64,000 nt of DNA, from positions 5,147,593 to 5,211,592 of the forward strand of contig NC_091868.1 in the NCBI RefSeq assembly GCF_019399895.1, written 5' to 3'. A program made the translations under genes and the position numbers. A model generated the notes under the pieces. That model searched no databases. It saw nothing but the letters and a program-made list of their open reading frames with translations, and had not been told where the DNA came from. This document shows, in pieces, positions 38,605 to 52,469 of the stretch (positions are counted from its first letter, which is position 1; each line of letters starts with the position of its first letter). This DNA comes from Cardiocondyla obscurior. Its lineage: Eukaryota; Arthropoda; Insecta; Hymenoptera; Formicidae.

Positions 38605-41600
38605 CGCAGACAACAACTTTCCGAGCTCCGAAATCGTCGACTTAAAACTCCTGTTCGAGCAAGCCTCAAAAATAATATAATAGTCCTGATATATTTTTTT
38701 TGTTTTTTAAACCTTTCTTTTTAAATCGCGCGTAGTAACATTAATAATTGACGTTTACTTTGGTACGAAACGAACCAAGCGAGAAAACGGCGCAGAAAGA
38801 TTGTAATAATTAACAGCTGATTCACGCGTAACATCATTTCTTTTAGATAGAAAGATTTTACGAAGATTGACAGGAATGAGCTACTCGGCATTACGACGCT
38901 GCTGTCGGAGTGTGACAGAGTATTAATTTGATAAATAACGGAATGTACAACATAACCGAAATGAGATCGATAATATTTTTGGAATGCAAAGAATGTCGAG
39001 ATAAATTGACAGTAGCTCCGCGGGCTTCACGTCAATCGCTTCATAAGTCAACGTCACAAAATTGATTAATAGGTACACACGAATTGTTTGGAAGTCAATT
39101 TATCCAATCGTTTAAACAAATGCTTAAATGATACTAAATTTTGGAACGCATAACTGTGTTCAGAACTTTCGTAATATTAATTATTAATAATTTTAATTCT
39201 TTATGTTTAAATCGATATAGACGTTCGTGTAAATTATTGAAGAACAATAGGAAATGGACGGTGATTGCGTAATGACACCAAAAGTGGCGTCTTTCCTAAC
39301 TCGGAGACGATAGACGTCGTTTCACCGTGCATTCGGCCTGAATCTTGTGTTCTACCGCAACGTTGTGCACACCACTTCCTTTTCACGAGCGCGTGTGAAT
39401 GTGTTCTAAGAGCGAGCGCGACTCAAGCTACCTGGCATTGTCGCGAACGGTCCTTGTCGACGTCGTTGCCCGGCTCTCTCGAGCGAGAGACGAATGTTCG
39501 AATCTGTTCACCGCATGAATAGGGAAGCGATGTTTGTTTTGAGTACAGGTTCTCGCCTTTTGTCTCAGCGAGAGCCGTAGTCGCTTCCAGTCAATGCTCT
39601 CTTTTTTACGGATTAGTTTTTTTTACTCCATTCTTTTTCTTTCTATCGTTTTTTTTTTTTTTTATTGTTTCGAAAATATTATGCAATTAATTTAGAGATT
39701 TTAGAAATAATTTATGTAATATAAATTTTTTTAAGAATAATAAAGCAATGAAATGGAACGTAGATATAATATTAGTGATGTACGTATAGAAAAAAAAATT
39801 GTCAACGATATGCGATAAAAAGAGAAATAAATGATAAAATAAAAAACTGAAAACCGTGGCTAATGGTTACGTCGAAATTTCGTCTCTTTCTTTCGACTTA
39901 CTTCAGAAGTCGAACGATTTTTGACGCGTGAACTCGACAGATTCCGAGGTCGATAAAGACATTAGACGCGCTTCTTGTTCTTGTATACGAAGGCTTTTGT
40001 ATTTTTCTTGGTTGAAAAAGAACCATCGAGATGGGGGAGGCGAGAGAGTAGCGCGAAGGTGGAACAAAAATCTCAGGCATGACGGCGATTTTGTTACGGT
40101 GCAACTGAGTATGACGTTTTCGGGTATACATACATATATGTAAGTTAAGAAGAAATTAAATATATCGTGTAGATAAAAAGATTCAACGCAACGAAAAAAC
40201 AAAAAGAAAATGAAGAAAAATAAAATAAAATTTAAATTGATCGTCAATGAATCATTAGATATTGCCCGCAAGATTTGCCATTCGTTATTAATTAATTTAT
40301 TAATCATATTTGTATTTATATTCTATGCAGTTGCTGCATGTCGGAATTTCCATTATTATCTACATAGTGACGCAAGGATTTCAAGAAGCATCGTCTGTCT
40401 CCTAAATATACACTTTCTGTGAGCATGCATATGACATCACTTTGTAATTTAATTCACGAGGTAAATACACACAGCTTGATGTGCATTCCCGTCCACGAAT
40501 TGCATTATAAATTTTCCAGATCTTTGTATGCCCATCCATTCGCACGTTTATCACATGTCCCGTTCATTCACACGATGTCTCTAATTCGCTCCTGTACGCA
40601 ACGCACCGCCTTTCATCTGTTTCCTGTACACGACCCCCAGCTTTCGAAGATGTGGCAATTATTTACCTTTCATTATACCTTTTACCCGTCTAAAATTAAT
40701 TCCGCTACTCCTTTGCATTTGCAGCTATAAAAAAAAAAAAAAACATACGTTGCCGAGAGGCGAAAGACATAGCTGTTAATTAATTTATTTCGTCCGTTTA
40801 ACCTAATATCTATTTAAAACTAATATAACAGCAAACAGTGCCTTGCACGTTAAACGATATTGAAATTACATTTACTGGAACGAGAGGTGATTGAGTTTTA
40901 AAAGCCACGTTGATCGATTTTTAGTATCATGCATAAATCTCTCGTTCTATACTACCATCAGTCACAATTTATCTGTCTTCACGTTGCACGAAAGAAAAAT
41001 CTTCCAGAGGATCAGAAGACCAAAGCTAATACCTAAAATGGTGCTGATACATTTCTATGCAAAGCACTTTAAGCAGTCCCAGTTTGTTCGAGCGATTAAG
41101 ATTCCCGCCTGTCTTTAAGGATTATGTTTGGAGCGGGTATCCGTCGCGCTTAACTATTTTACGGCGACCGTAAAGAAGGCTGGCTATGCAGGTGCAAGGA
41201 CTATGCACTTTTTGCTTATCTCGTTGAAATTCTTACGACTGTGGTAGCGATAGCGCGAAGATTAAGACTTCCAACAACGGGAGCAAGCACTCTAATAAAA
41301 AAAAGTGGGATACTTCTAAATTAAGAGAAATACTCTTGAATTATAATCCACTTTGCAATTAAAACACGAAACGACGAATTTGTTCTGGCTCGATTAACCA
41401 CCCTTCTCATACATATTCGCGAGTAAATGATTCCGGAGCAATATCGGATCGCGTTGGTAAAAACTTACTCCGCCAAGGGCTAATGACATATCCGTCGTTG
41501 CAAAGACAGTAATCTGGTACACGATTTTAGTAATAGCGTCGCTATAAGACATACGAGTTTACGAGACACCTGTCCATTCCACGCATTCGGCAAAAAATGT

Positions 41601-44600
41601 ATCGTCACGGCGAATTCACCTGTTCTTAAACTTGATCCAAACCTTAATTCGTAGTAATTAAAGAGATTTAGCGAAAAAAGAAATACAGCTGTTGCAAAAT
41701 GTTATATCTTACGACATGGTAAACATAAAAAAATCTATAATACGGTTATTTGAACTTCTAAATAGCATACTTTTGAAATAAAAATTATTCAAAAAATCTG
41801 CTACTTATTAATCGCACGACGAATTAATATCGAAAGTGCAACATTAAAAAAATTTAATACATTTACAAAAACGTAATAAGCAAGAAAAAGATTTTACATC
41901 GTTACGTGAAATTGTCTATAGTAAAGTCAACAAGGCGGGGGAAAAAATAGAAAGCCGGGAGAAAGCAAAATAAACGATACGAGGGGATGGTACTGCCTGC
42001 AAGGAACAGAAATTAAAGTCGTACCCACAGACTGGCGACGGCACGCGAAAAAACAAGCAAGTGGACGCATTCGTTGCACACGCAGGGGAATGTGAAAATT
42101 AACGCCGGGCCTCGGGAAACGGGGCGGAAGACCGGGGGAAAAAAATAAACGTGCCAAAGGGATGAGAAGGGGGGGGAGGATAAGGAGGCGAAGAGAGACG
42201 AGGGCCTGCCGTCCAAGGCGGCGTGACATGACGCCGAGCCGTGCGGTAAATTACTGACGTATGCTGAAGAATCCGAGCGCGCCGAGGGTAATTCCTTGGG
42301 CGGACTCGGAGGCGGTATCGGTGGGTCGCATCTCCATGACAAATACTGGCAGAACCTCGCGCGGACACGGTAGATCCTATCTCGACTTTATCCCCGCAGA
42401 TAAATGGGCCCGCGTATAATGCCGCCTCACCGTGGTTACGTACACGTGTACACACGTGGACGTAAGGCCTCCGCGCCCTGGCACACCGGTATCCCTCGAG
42501 CACGGCGGAAATGGTTCCTACGCGCTCATCGATGCGGAAGGAGACCGCCCCCGATATTATTCCTCGCGGTCGTCGCGTTCTTTAGCACGCGCGGGACGAG
42601 AAAACGCGCCAGGAGCGATCGCAAGATCACCGAGAGCACTCGAGGTATCCACGCGCCTTTCGAGATGTCATCTCAAACGATTACATTGATATATCGAATA
42701 AAGAATGCCCTACCGTCTATTATATAATTGCAAATAATTACTGAAAACAGTTTCCACGTGACATGTAATTTTTAAAAGAATTAAATTATAAGTGCCTAAT
42801 AATAATTAATGAATCATATTGGTAACGAGGTCTCGGGATTGTTGGTAATATATTTTTCATGCGTTTCGCAGCGAGATGCTTAAAGTTTATCGAATACTTG
42901 AATTGAAAAAAAGGGGTGTAAAAATTTTGTCGCGCGGCTGAGAGCGGTGCGCGCGAATGGAAAACACCAGGCCGGCTCATTATCGCACCCTACAAATGTC
43001 AACATCGTCAGTCTCCATAATCGCGCCTCGAATACCGCCGCGTAATTAAGACATTTGTATCGTGAGCCCGGGTGTAGCGACTCCTTTCCCTCGGCAATTT
43101 AAACTCACTCCCCGTGAACCAGGTCGCGACAGTTAAAAAGAGATACGATCGAGACGGCACCGGATCTGCCTCCAATTGGATCGACGACCAATCCGTTGCC
43201 ATGGGGCCTAATTAATTCCGCCTCTCGCTGGAGTCACGGTGGGACCTTATCGGGGCCCGATTAATACGAAACGCGGCCTTATCGTAAGGAATTAGCCTGT
43301 TTGGCGAGAATCGAATGGTCCGGGCCGTCGTGCGTGCGCATATGTATGCGGCTTATCTCAAGCACGCGTGCTGAAGCGAGCACGCTCGCATGCGTGGGCT
43401 CGCCGTGACAAAAATACAGGCCGTGTTTGCCAGGAATTTCACGTTATCGCCGAAGATGAGCTACGTGCGCCGATTACCGATGGTGCTTAAAGTTTTCCTG
43501 CGGATCCCCTTGGACGCTTTTTTTTTTACTTTTTCTCGCGCCTCTCACGCGAAATTACAAGACGCCAATTCCACGAGACCTCCGTGGGATTACGTTGCGG
43601 CGGCAAACACGAAAGGGCGACGGAAGAGCCGAGACGGAAAGATCTTAAGGAAATCGAAGAGAAAATTACGGCGGCGCGGCCGAAGGGTGGTTAACGTTTT
43701 ACTGATTGCGAGGCATAAAATGTAATTGCGAGGTGGCCCGCGGAGTAGAATCGCGGTAGTAATGCGGTCGTCCCAAGTTTAGCGGGCCCTTCGAGCACTA
43801 AATACTCGCGTGACTCGAAATCCGGTTTGTAATGTACTCGCGAGCGCATTAGGACGCTCATTTGCGCTACTTCGCGCCCGCATAAAGTTCGTAGAATAAC
43901 GCAATTAGCTGTCTGAATTAAACGCCCGATCATCGTTATTCGCGCCATCGTCCTCTTGGAATCCTACGCCGGCGCCTTTTACACGTTTAAACGCTCCGAT
44001 CATCTTTTTTGCATGCCGCCCCGTTAACGCCACGACCTTCTTCCATTAGGAACGATTACATCGTTACGCCGATATCCACGCTCCCAGCATGATATTACAA
44101 AGCCGGAATACGAAACGTTTTCGTCGATGTGCGCGCCGCCGCTTTGATCGCAAAGAGGATTATATCCATAAAACGTCTACAACGCTGTATTTAACGTTAC
44201 ATAACATCAACTATCGTTTATATTCACGGAACGCCTGAGCTACTAATTATTTTCTCTCCAATTGCTACGCAGATTACACTTACAAATACGAATTGTTATA
44301 TGTAAAAAAAAAAAAAAAAAAAAAAAAATATCTCACGTTTCCTAATTTTTCTCCACGGATTCTTAAATTGATTTATCGCCGACTGCAAAGTGTTAAGAGG
44401 CATGCGCGGAATTTTTATGTCGTTACACCGTGATGAACTTTGTTAATCTAATCTCTCTTCGAGCAAACACAATTCTGACGTGCGTAATCGATCGAACGGG
44501 CTTCGGTGCTTATAAATTCGGCATTCCTAACGGGCGGCCGTAATTCCCGACACGTCGGGAAGACAAATCATGACCGCTGTAATTTCCGACGATCAAGGCC

Positions 44601-47600
44601 GCGCGCCTCCGTAATATACGATCGGGGGATTGGCGATCTTACCGAGAATCGATTTGAATTAAACACCCGTCTTCGGCGTATCCTAGAGGCAGCTGGTCCG
44701 CGAGGAGCGGAGGCCCAATTAGGTCTTATAAGCGGCACGGTGCAGTACAGCGGGGAATTTTCAGCCGCGGGGACACCTGAACCCGAAGGAAGAAGAACAC
44801 GGAGACAGGAACGGCTCTTGGCAAGCGTGCCGACGATCTACTCACCGACTTCACACGTTATTTATCTGTATCTTTCCCGCGGTGTGCATCCGCATTGCAT
44901 CTATCAGCATATATGGCGCATCGCTATGCAAGTGAGACCGCGGCGGTATCCAAACAGATTCCTCTAGTCGCCGGAAGATTAAACGCGCCCCAAGACCACA
45001 GTAGCATTTTATTAGCTGATAAAGAACACGGACGGAGAAATAAATTGCGCCGCGAGTCAATATTGAGAATTAGTAAATACTAATTAAAGAACGTTACATT
45101 GCTTGCGTGATTGAGATAATAAAAAGGTTCTCGGATAATAATAGATTCTCAATGGGTCCTTTATGTCTTCGAGACGAAGATAAAATCTAGCGCGCGGCAG
45201 CAACTGTTACGACAGCATTACGAAAGCGTATTGAAAGAACCGGGGAAACATCGATCGCCGTATTAATTATAGCCCGACTAGCGCGGTGAGCTGATTGAGA
45301 AATATGTGATACCGTTGCGAAACACGCGCGGGGCGCGCGAGATGGACTTGGATACAATATCTAAGCAGCCGCGATGGTGGTTGCGTTGTATCGAGTATTA
45401 GCAATTCCAAGCCGCGCGGTTGGGAAAGCGGACGCATTCCGCGATGGCAGCCTACTCTACATTGAATGAGCGCCTCGGCAAATTTCGTGGAGCGAGAATC
45501 CTCGCGGCATGTCTACCTTTCCTTCTCGTTCGTCCGCCGACGCGAAGGAATTTGAATCGCTTTCCGTGCGATAGCGTACCTTAGCTCGGCTGAGTAAATG
45601 CGCGTCCTTTAAGACCGCCGACGCGCGGAAGACGGGGGGAAAAAAAAGATAGAGAACGATCCAACGTTTAACGCGACTGTGACATAAATCTGCATGGGTC
45701 CGATGCGCCCATATTCACCGTTGCCACTCTCTTCCCATTTCCTTTACCGCGAGCGTTGCTCGTGCACGTGTATATTGCTCGCGCAACCCCGCGGGACAGG
45801 ACAAAATCTCGAGCTCCTCGAGAGGCGTAAGCCCATAGTTTAAAAGAGTTAGACGTATATGTGCATTCCGAACGAGGGGATCTAATATCGAAGTGTACGT
45901 ATGTAATTTAACGCGTATTCTGCAAACGCACGTGCGCGCCACGGTCGCAATCGTAAATATTACTTGCAGCCAACGGTACATCAAATAATCATGAGAAACA
46001 TAAAGGCGAGGAGATAAGAGTGTGAGATAAAATAGTAATTTCGCGCGTCAAAACGTGATTTTGACTGATCGAGAGGAAATAAAAATTCAGATCTCTGACA
46101 CGGACGATCTGTGTAATTTCTTCGGAATGCACATAAAAACAACAAATTGTACCGATGATATATTTGATCGTTATGAAACGAAATGTCTACTTTTGAAAAG
46201 CGGATAATACAGTGACTACCTTTAATTATATATTTTTTATATTTATTTAATGACTATCGTTAATTCTTTAAGAACTCCGTCGTTTCGTGGTCGCCATTTA
46301 TATCTTACATTTCTCGACACAATTCGCGGTGCGAGACTCTTCAAAGCCGTGGGAACGGCACGAGAGGAGATGTTCCGGTGGCGCGCGAGCGCGCGCGATC
46401 AAATTTATGAAACACACCTAAAACCTCGAAAGATGTTTATCAAACTTCCCGCTTCTTCGCAATAAGATGAGGACAAGGAACGTGTAAGTTCCCGACAGCC
46501 GTATGTATCTTGAAAGTACTCGACTCGGCACAACTACGCCGGTGAACGTCAGGGACGAGATTTAGAGGCCGCGACCGCGGACAATGCACGACACCTGCGG
46601 CCCCACGAGAGGAACGAAGAGAAGAACGGAAAGAAGAGAGGAAAATAGAACGAGAGAAAGAAAGACAGGCAAGCCAAAAGCGAAATAAGAAGATAAAGAA
46701 GCGGAGATGAAGAGGTGGATTCATCTCGCCGCGTATGCTGTAAAGTATAACGTGGTTCACCTAAATATATTACGTGGAACGAAAAAGAACGTTGGTAACA
46801 CAACGAAATAAATCGTAAAAAAAAAAGGTCTTTAAAAAGTTTCATCTTTTTAACGAAAAAAGAAACCAGCGGAAAACAAAATTTTGCTATTCTTTGAAGT
46901 TTTTTAATCCCTAATTTATATCGCATAGTAAAGCGGTGTATGAATATTAATTATTCTGTAAATAATCAACTATGTGATCTTTTTGTTCTCGATACAGTGC
47001 ACGGCTGGAAGGGTTTTCGGTAGCGCTGGACCCCTGATGGCGCATGCGGTGAAGAAAACGAAACGTAGAGGAGGCGAGAGCCGCGTCGCGCAGCCGAGGG
47101 GTTTTTTATCGGGATATTAATTGGACAACCAATTATATCTTACGCGGCGAGGCATAAATTCATAGCCTTTAAGCTCGCAGTTAAAACGAACCAATTATTG
47201 AAGGGGGGGCTGCTGCGTGCCTTTCCAGGCCGCGGCCGAAAAGCCCGCAGCCGAGAGAATATCCTTTCGAGGGTCGAAACTGCCCACAAGAACCCAATGG
47301 AACTGAGCAACGTGATTCCATCGTCGTTAACCATCGACATCGCCCACTCGCGAGAATGCCTCTTAGCCTGCAAATTTATTTCATTTCTTCGACACGAGCG
47401 AAGTACTTAGGTACTTACTATCAAGACTTAACAAACGGCAGAAAGAAAACGATCATCGGGAATATCCTTCGAAAATAACGAGATTAATAACACTTTTAAT
47501 TCTACATACGGTTCTCAAAATCTTATTAACACACGTTAATTAGTTCTGTATTATTATATAAAATTTTGTCCTTCGGGAAGTCTTATTAAATTTAAGTTAA

Positions 47601-47950
47601 TTATGCAATGTAACGCGCGTTTTTATACCACCCTGATATATGGGTTGACGAGATATTGGTGCGACACCATACTAACAAATGTTACGTATACGAGCCTACA
47701 CTAGCAATTAAATAAAAGTATAATTCTATTTATTATAAATTATTATATTATTTTGCGATGTAGAATCGCGTGTTTCGCGGCCGTTATCGTGACGCTGGAC
47801 ACCGGCGAGATAACGTTATTTCTAGGATAACATATTATCGCAGCATCGTAGTAGAAATATATGTGAAATATCGCGTGTTACATGGCCATTAATGCTAATT
47901 ATTATAGATAACATTAAGATGTGTTAAAATGCGAATCGTGTAGAACATAA
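38605..47950. other. Gene-free region between the tandem duplication and the 88-aa gene
   Basis: AT islands (about 39640-39900 and 41640-41930), a poly(A) at 40730-40743, the 25-nt poly(A) at 44304 and a 22-bp alternating purine-pyrimidine run (43329-43350). Open frames near 44.5-45 kb and 45.7-46 kb were weighed and not kept. Confidence 0.55.
44304..44328. repeat. Poly(A), 25 nt
   Basis: An uninterrupted A run. No retroposed open frame is recognisable directly upstream. Comparable A/T runs occur at 1684-1703, 20477-20507, 26378-26396, 33073-33091 and 58234-58250. Confidence 0.85.
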
Positions 47951-47959
47951 TTTCGACAA

Positions 47960-47965
47960 TTTATT
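47960..47965 (-). terminator. AATAAA polyadenylation signal for the 88-aa gene
   Basis: The plus strand reads tttatt here, which is AATAAA on the minus strand, 62 nt downstream of the TAG at 48028. This gives a short 3' UTR typical of small insect genes. AT-rich sequence surrounds it, so chance occurrence is possible. Confidence 0.5.
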
Positions 47966-48027
47966 TAACTCGCGCAATAAAACCATTATACAACCTCCGC
48001 GCTTTCGCCTCGTGCTATCGTCGACGA

Positions 48028-48294
48028 CTACTCTGAGAAGCTCCAGCTGCTGCTCCTGCGAAATTTCGGCTCCGTGATTCTTCGAACAATCGCGGTGGCC
48101 GTGGGGGACACGAGTACATAAGTGGAGTACGGAGTTCTTTTGATTCTACCTAGAGCAATCCCGACCTCGAGAATCTCGACAACCAAGTACCGCGCGCGTG
48201 CTTCCGTGAGCCTCGTGTGCTTCAGCACGTACTTGACGATGTCCTTCAGACTGGCACCTTCCACGAGAGGATCCATTCGTCTTGGCAACGACAT
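48028..48294 (-). CDS. Small intronless winged-helix-like protein, 88 aa, function unknown
   Basis: The frame runs from ATG at 48294 to TAG at 48028-48030. Unlike the other frames in the window, its composition is protein-like. Residues 15-26 (SLKDIVKYVLKH) and 30-53 (TEARARYLVVEILEVGIALGRIKR) look like two helices. They are followed by a beta-wing pattern (residues 54-62, TPYSTYVLV), as in histone-H1/H15-type winged helices and in small insect proteins of unknown function (possibly the DUF4777 type, which I cannot verify). The basic C-terminus ends in a Ser/Trp/Phe stretch. An AATAAA (minus strand) lies 62 nt past the stop. A second Met at residue 7 is an alternative start. Upstream, a gcttttaaaagc palindrome (48352-48363) may serve as a TATA-like element. 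No neighbour gene is visible for over 10 kb. It could be a complete single-exon gene or the last exon of a longer one. A role in DNA or chromatin binding is inference from the fold pattern. Confidence 0.68.
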   Translation of the reverse strand: MSLPRRMDPLVEGASLKDIVKYVLKHTRLTEARARYLVVEILEVGIALGRIKRTPYSTYVLVSPTATAIVRRITEPKFRRSSSWSFSE

Positions 48295-51200
48295 CGCAAG
48301 AAACCTACGCGGACACGGGTTGTTCTATATTTTCACATAACGAAACCGCGCGCTTTTAAAAGCTTATTTGCTACGTTCTCGCGGATATGTTTTACGAATC
48401 AGTATTTCGCTTTCTCTTCTAATTGGATCATAAACACGTTCGAAAAAAAAATTTTTATTTCTCCATCGAGGCGAGAATATATACGTTATCACGCGTTATA
48501 TGTTAAACCAGAAATGACGTTTGTGGCCGTCGTGGTCTATATAAAGATTCTATTGGTAGGAACGAATCGCAGTAGTATACCGAGCAATTGGATTATGCAC
48601 TCCCGTCAACAGAATGCATGCAACACGAGAGGAAATTACGAACGGCGCGAAAGGAAGCGACGAGAAAGCGAGTACCAGAAAGGAGACACCGCGGTATCGC
48701 TTTTATGGGTCGTATATTAATCCTGTAATTGAGATATGGCTCTCGTCAAGCAACCGAACGCGCAGCGTTCCCCTACGAAAAAAGTCAATCATTAACTAAA
48801 ATGGGCCTCGCAACAGCGAAAAAGCTGCTGCCAAAATGCCGGACAAAACGATTCCGGGAAGAAAGAAAGAACGGCGGGACAAACTTCTAAATCTTCCGAA
48901 CGTTATGTATGTCACGTTTGAAAAAGAATCGTAATTAAAGAAATTAAGATGTTTCTTGCCGAGAAACGAAACAGAACTGACGCTATTATAATATATTTTG
49001 AAATCGTATAAGAATCTTTTTAGCATAAAATATAAATAAATTATTTTTTTTTTAATCTCGGAATGGTAGCGAAGCTGGTCTCGTGAGAAATAGCACGATT
49101 TCAAGTTGAAACTTTACGTTATACTCGGACGTCAATTAATGACGAAAGTCTCCGGATGTGCTAGATGATAGGCGCGGCTGTCGAAGAAGACGGCTTTTTC
49201 ATCGGTCGCTGTAGAAGCAGGCAATTCCGCGCCTAATAGAAGGACTCGGTGTGCCTCGGTAACGTATAATTATTGGGTAGAACGATCTCGAGAATGTGCC
49301 AGTTCGAGAATAGAGACATTATTCCACCTCTCGTATTTTCTTTTTCCGTCCTGTCTCGAAAATGGTTAAAACCGAGAGACGAAATAGTTTGCCACTTCGA
49401 GCAATGACACCACCGGCTTCAAACTCGAATCTTTATCTTCCCGAACACGCGACGAAAATGTGTTGATGCCTACCTAAAAACCGGTGGCGGTACGTCCGGA
49501 CATGATTGAGAGGCAAATTTGTAGATGAAAACCGATCGCGCGGGCAAGAGAACACGATTAATTGCCGGTTCTCGCGATGAAATCGTTATTAATTAGAGTG
49601 CGTGTTCGCCGGAGTCTTCATCGCGCCGCCGATTAAATGATAATACCACGGAATATTAATTAATCACGAATGATCGGGATGAGACTGTTCGTCTTGCGCG
49701 GTTGCACAAAGTTTCTGCGGGCTTGTGTAATTGATTCGCAGACTTGGAATTCCTTTTTCGCTGTACCTACGTCTGACAATCGCCGTCATTCAAACAGCGC
49801 TGAAAGAGATTCTTTCCGGTCTATTCTTGGCAAACTACACGTCCACGATCATCTTCTCTCCGCGAGACACTCAAGGACGTTCTTCGCCAAGTGCAGACGA
49901 TTGCTACAGTTTGTCCGATTTTTATCCGTCCTTTTTCTTTTCCTTCTCGTTAATATCAATCAGTCTAATAGCGAATAATAATAGCGAATACACAATAATA
50001 ATTTTTTTTTCTATGATTTCGTTTTTTTTTCCTTATTAAATCGATCAAAACGTATAAAAATTCTCAACAAAATTATTATATGTCGTGCCTGAGATAAAAA
50101 AAATACCGTACTCTGCATCCCCGAGGAATATAACGTATCATTAATGTCGGTCAACGTTACAATACGATTAAAAGCGATTGCCAATTCGCAAAGGCGCGAG
50201 CACATCGAGATGGGGTCGCAGATAAGATCGTTGATCGTGGGCGGGTGCAGTCACTCGATGAAAGACGAAGAAAAGGCGCGAAATGCGCGTCTCCTTTTTT
50301 TTTACGCGGCCCTTCTTTCGATTTTGTATCGAACGAGAAACGCACCGAGCTTGTCTCTTCTCCCGGAAAGAGAGGCGAACTTGTCGTATCGATCGTGCAT
50401 TTTATTAGCGGGAGAACCTTGTACTTTGGAAGTGGCATAATTTTTTTCATCCTACATCGCGGACGTCTCGCACACGCTTATATTTTTATACTAGCGGAAA
50501 AATGCGCGATGTGCGACAAACCACAGTCAGATAAAGCATATTAACTATAAAATGACCGTTTAACAAAACTTTGTAAACTTTTTTGTAAAAAAATACAATC
50601 GGTAAAATATTATATTGCGCAAGTATGTTCAAAAGAGAAATCGTTGCTTTCGATAGACGATGGAAGAAAAGTGGCATTTACGCTCCCACCAATTTACGAG
50701 ATTCGAAGGCCCTTATCACGTTGCACGGCATAATTTTGCTGTCGTGTTGAGTTTTAAGACTCGTAATTACAATCATAAAATACCTACACGCGAAAGACGT
50801 GGAATTTCGACCTGGCAATAAGTCCGAACAGTTTTGTGCAAGACAGCAGATAACCGTTACATTGTATTCAGCTAATAAATGTCATCTCGCGTACAAGTGT
50901 ATATCTGCTCGGAACCGAAACAACATCGTTCCCGAATTTTTAAGCCCTTGAGACATCGAGCTTTACGATCGAGTAAAGATTGCATTCGTTTTATACGCAA
51001 TTACAAACATAAATGTGTATTAGAGGAAGTTAATTTTATTTTTTTTATAACTTCGTTATTTTAAAGATTATTTTAATTATTCAGCGCTTGTTAAATGTTG
51101 ATAATAATCAGCGTAATCACGCGGCGATAATTGATTCTGAATTAATTTTTACAACACTCACGTTCCTCGTACATTCGCGCATTTAATATGACGCAGTTAT

Positions 51201-51670
51201 GATTATACTGCAAATTCCTGCGGTTGACGAGATTACTTTCGTATGCGAGAAGCCGAGCAACCTGGCGCAAGGTGTAATGATCTCACGTTAATGTAACAAG
51301 TCGCGAGCCATCCCGTCGCTGCGGAAAGGTCACACCACGACGACAGGCGAGAGTAATTGGAATAGAGTCATTATGAAAGGCGCTCGTAGTCACCGTAGGC
51401 GAGTCCGGCGCTCATTTTCAAGTTATGGTTATACATGAGAAACGATAAAACGCTGATGAGCTGAAAACTGGATAATCTACTTTCCACTTTTATTATTACT
51501 AAAAGAAACCATGCACGCGCTACGCGCGCGCTATTTTTTGGAAGACCCTAATTACAAACTACGAAAAGAAAATCATGTAATTTACTAATCTGCATGAGTT
51601 CCAGCGGAGTTGTATAGTTCTGCCGGTGTTATATTTGTATTAATATTATATTTCTTTCAGAGAAATGATG

Positions 51671-51793
51671 TGTAGAATGCATCAAAAATTTTTAACCACA
51701 CCGGTTGTACTTACAGAAAATATTAAAAGTATGTACAACCGACAGTCCGCAGTCTGTTTAAGTGGGACGGAAAATTTTCTCTGCATTCCACAT
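51671..51793. repeat. Imperfect foldback with nested 9-bp stem
   Basis: Inner arms: CGGTTGTAC (51702-51710) pairs with GTACAACCG (51733-51741), and three more pairs follow after one mismatch. Outer arms: gtagaatgca (51673-51682) pairs with tgcattccac (51782-51791) at 9 of 10 positions, with AAAATTTT-type pairing between. The arms are imperfect and the two centres differ by about 10 bp. It may be a decayed foldback or MITE-like element, or an RNA hairpin. Confidence 0.5.
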
Positions 51794-52443
51794 TAAAAAT
51801 TTACATTACATTATTTATTCTATCTTAAAAAATTGGTGAGTAACGCATGAATTAGCTTTTTGAATACTTTTACGGAAAATTAACGAGAAGGCGAGTAATC
51901 TGTTTATGTAAAACTGTTAGCGGCGTTGGTGGTAGTGCCAATCGCGATGGGTTTGATCACGGTGGCCCGAGATTGCCGGATGTCGACGATCGCACGCTCA
52001 CGTAAAAATTCTCACATTCTCCGGACGTATAAACGTACGATTAATTGCATCGATTCTCCTTAATACTCCGCAGACGCGGCCGGCAAATGAATCCGGCCGC
52101 GTTCCGCAATCGCCGCCTTGCACAAAGACGGCTTTCAAAATCGTCTTACTTCTGCCTCGAGACGCGTAAAACCGGGAGATTTCCTAAGAGCGGAGCTTCA
52201 CAACCTCAAGACACGTGGTGTTCATTATATGGACAACGTGACACGTTTATACACGACATGAAGAGTCGTCTGATTGGTAAAAAGTTGTACGTAGTACGTT
52301 AATAGAAATAAAATGTCATAAATATAAATATTTAATCACTACTACGAAATATAAAAAAAACTCTATTCCTAATGTTTCTTTTAATTTTACTAATCTATTT
52401 GAAAGTAGATAAGATTTATAAATAATTAATTAAGTGATAAGAT

Positions 52444-52469
52444 TATATATTATATATATATATATATAT
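52444..52469. repeat. (TA)n microsatellite in an AT-rich island
   Basis: Near-perfect TA repeats of about 25 bp within the AT-rich island at roughly 52300-52580. Confidence 0.88.

Noticed and set aside
38428..38724. 98-codon frame across tandem copy 2
   Set aside because: It is not preserved in copy 1 because of a 2-bp indel, so there is no sign of coding constraint.
45715..45984. 89-codon minus-strand frame with a partly protein-like C-terminal half
   Set aside because: No splice, start or polyadenylation support and no recognisable domain. Too weak to list as an exon.
48217..48720. 167-codon plus-strand open frame
   Set aside because: It overlaps the 5' half and upstream region of the minus-strand 88-aa gene and has no protein-like pattern.
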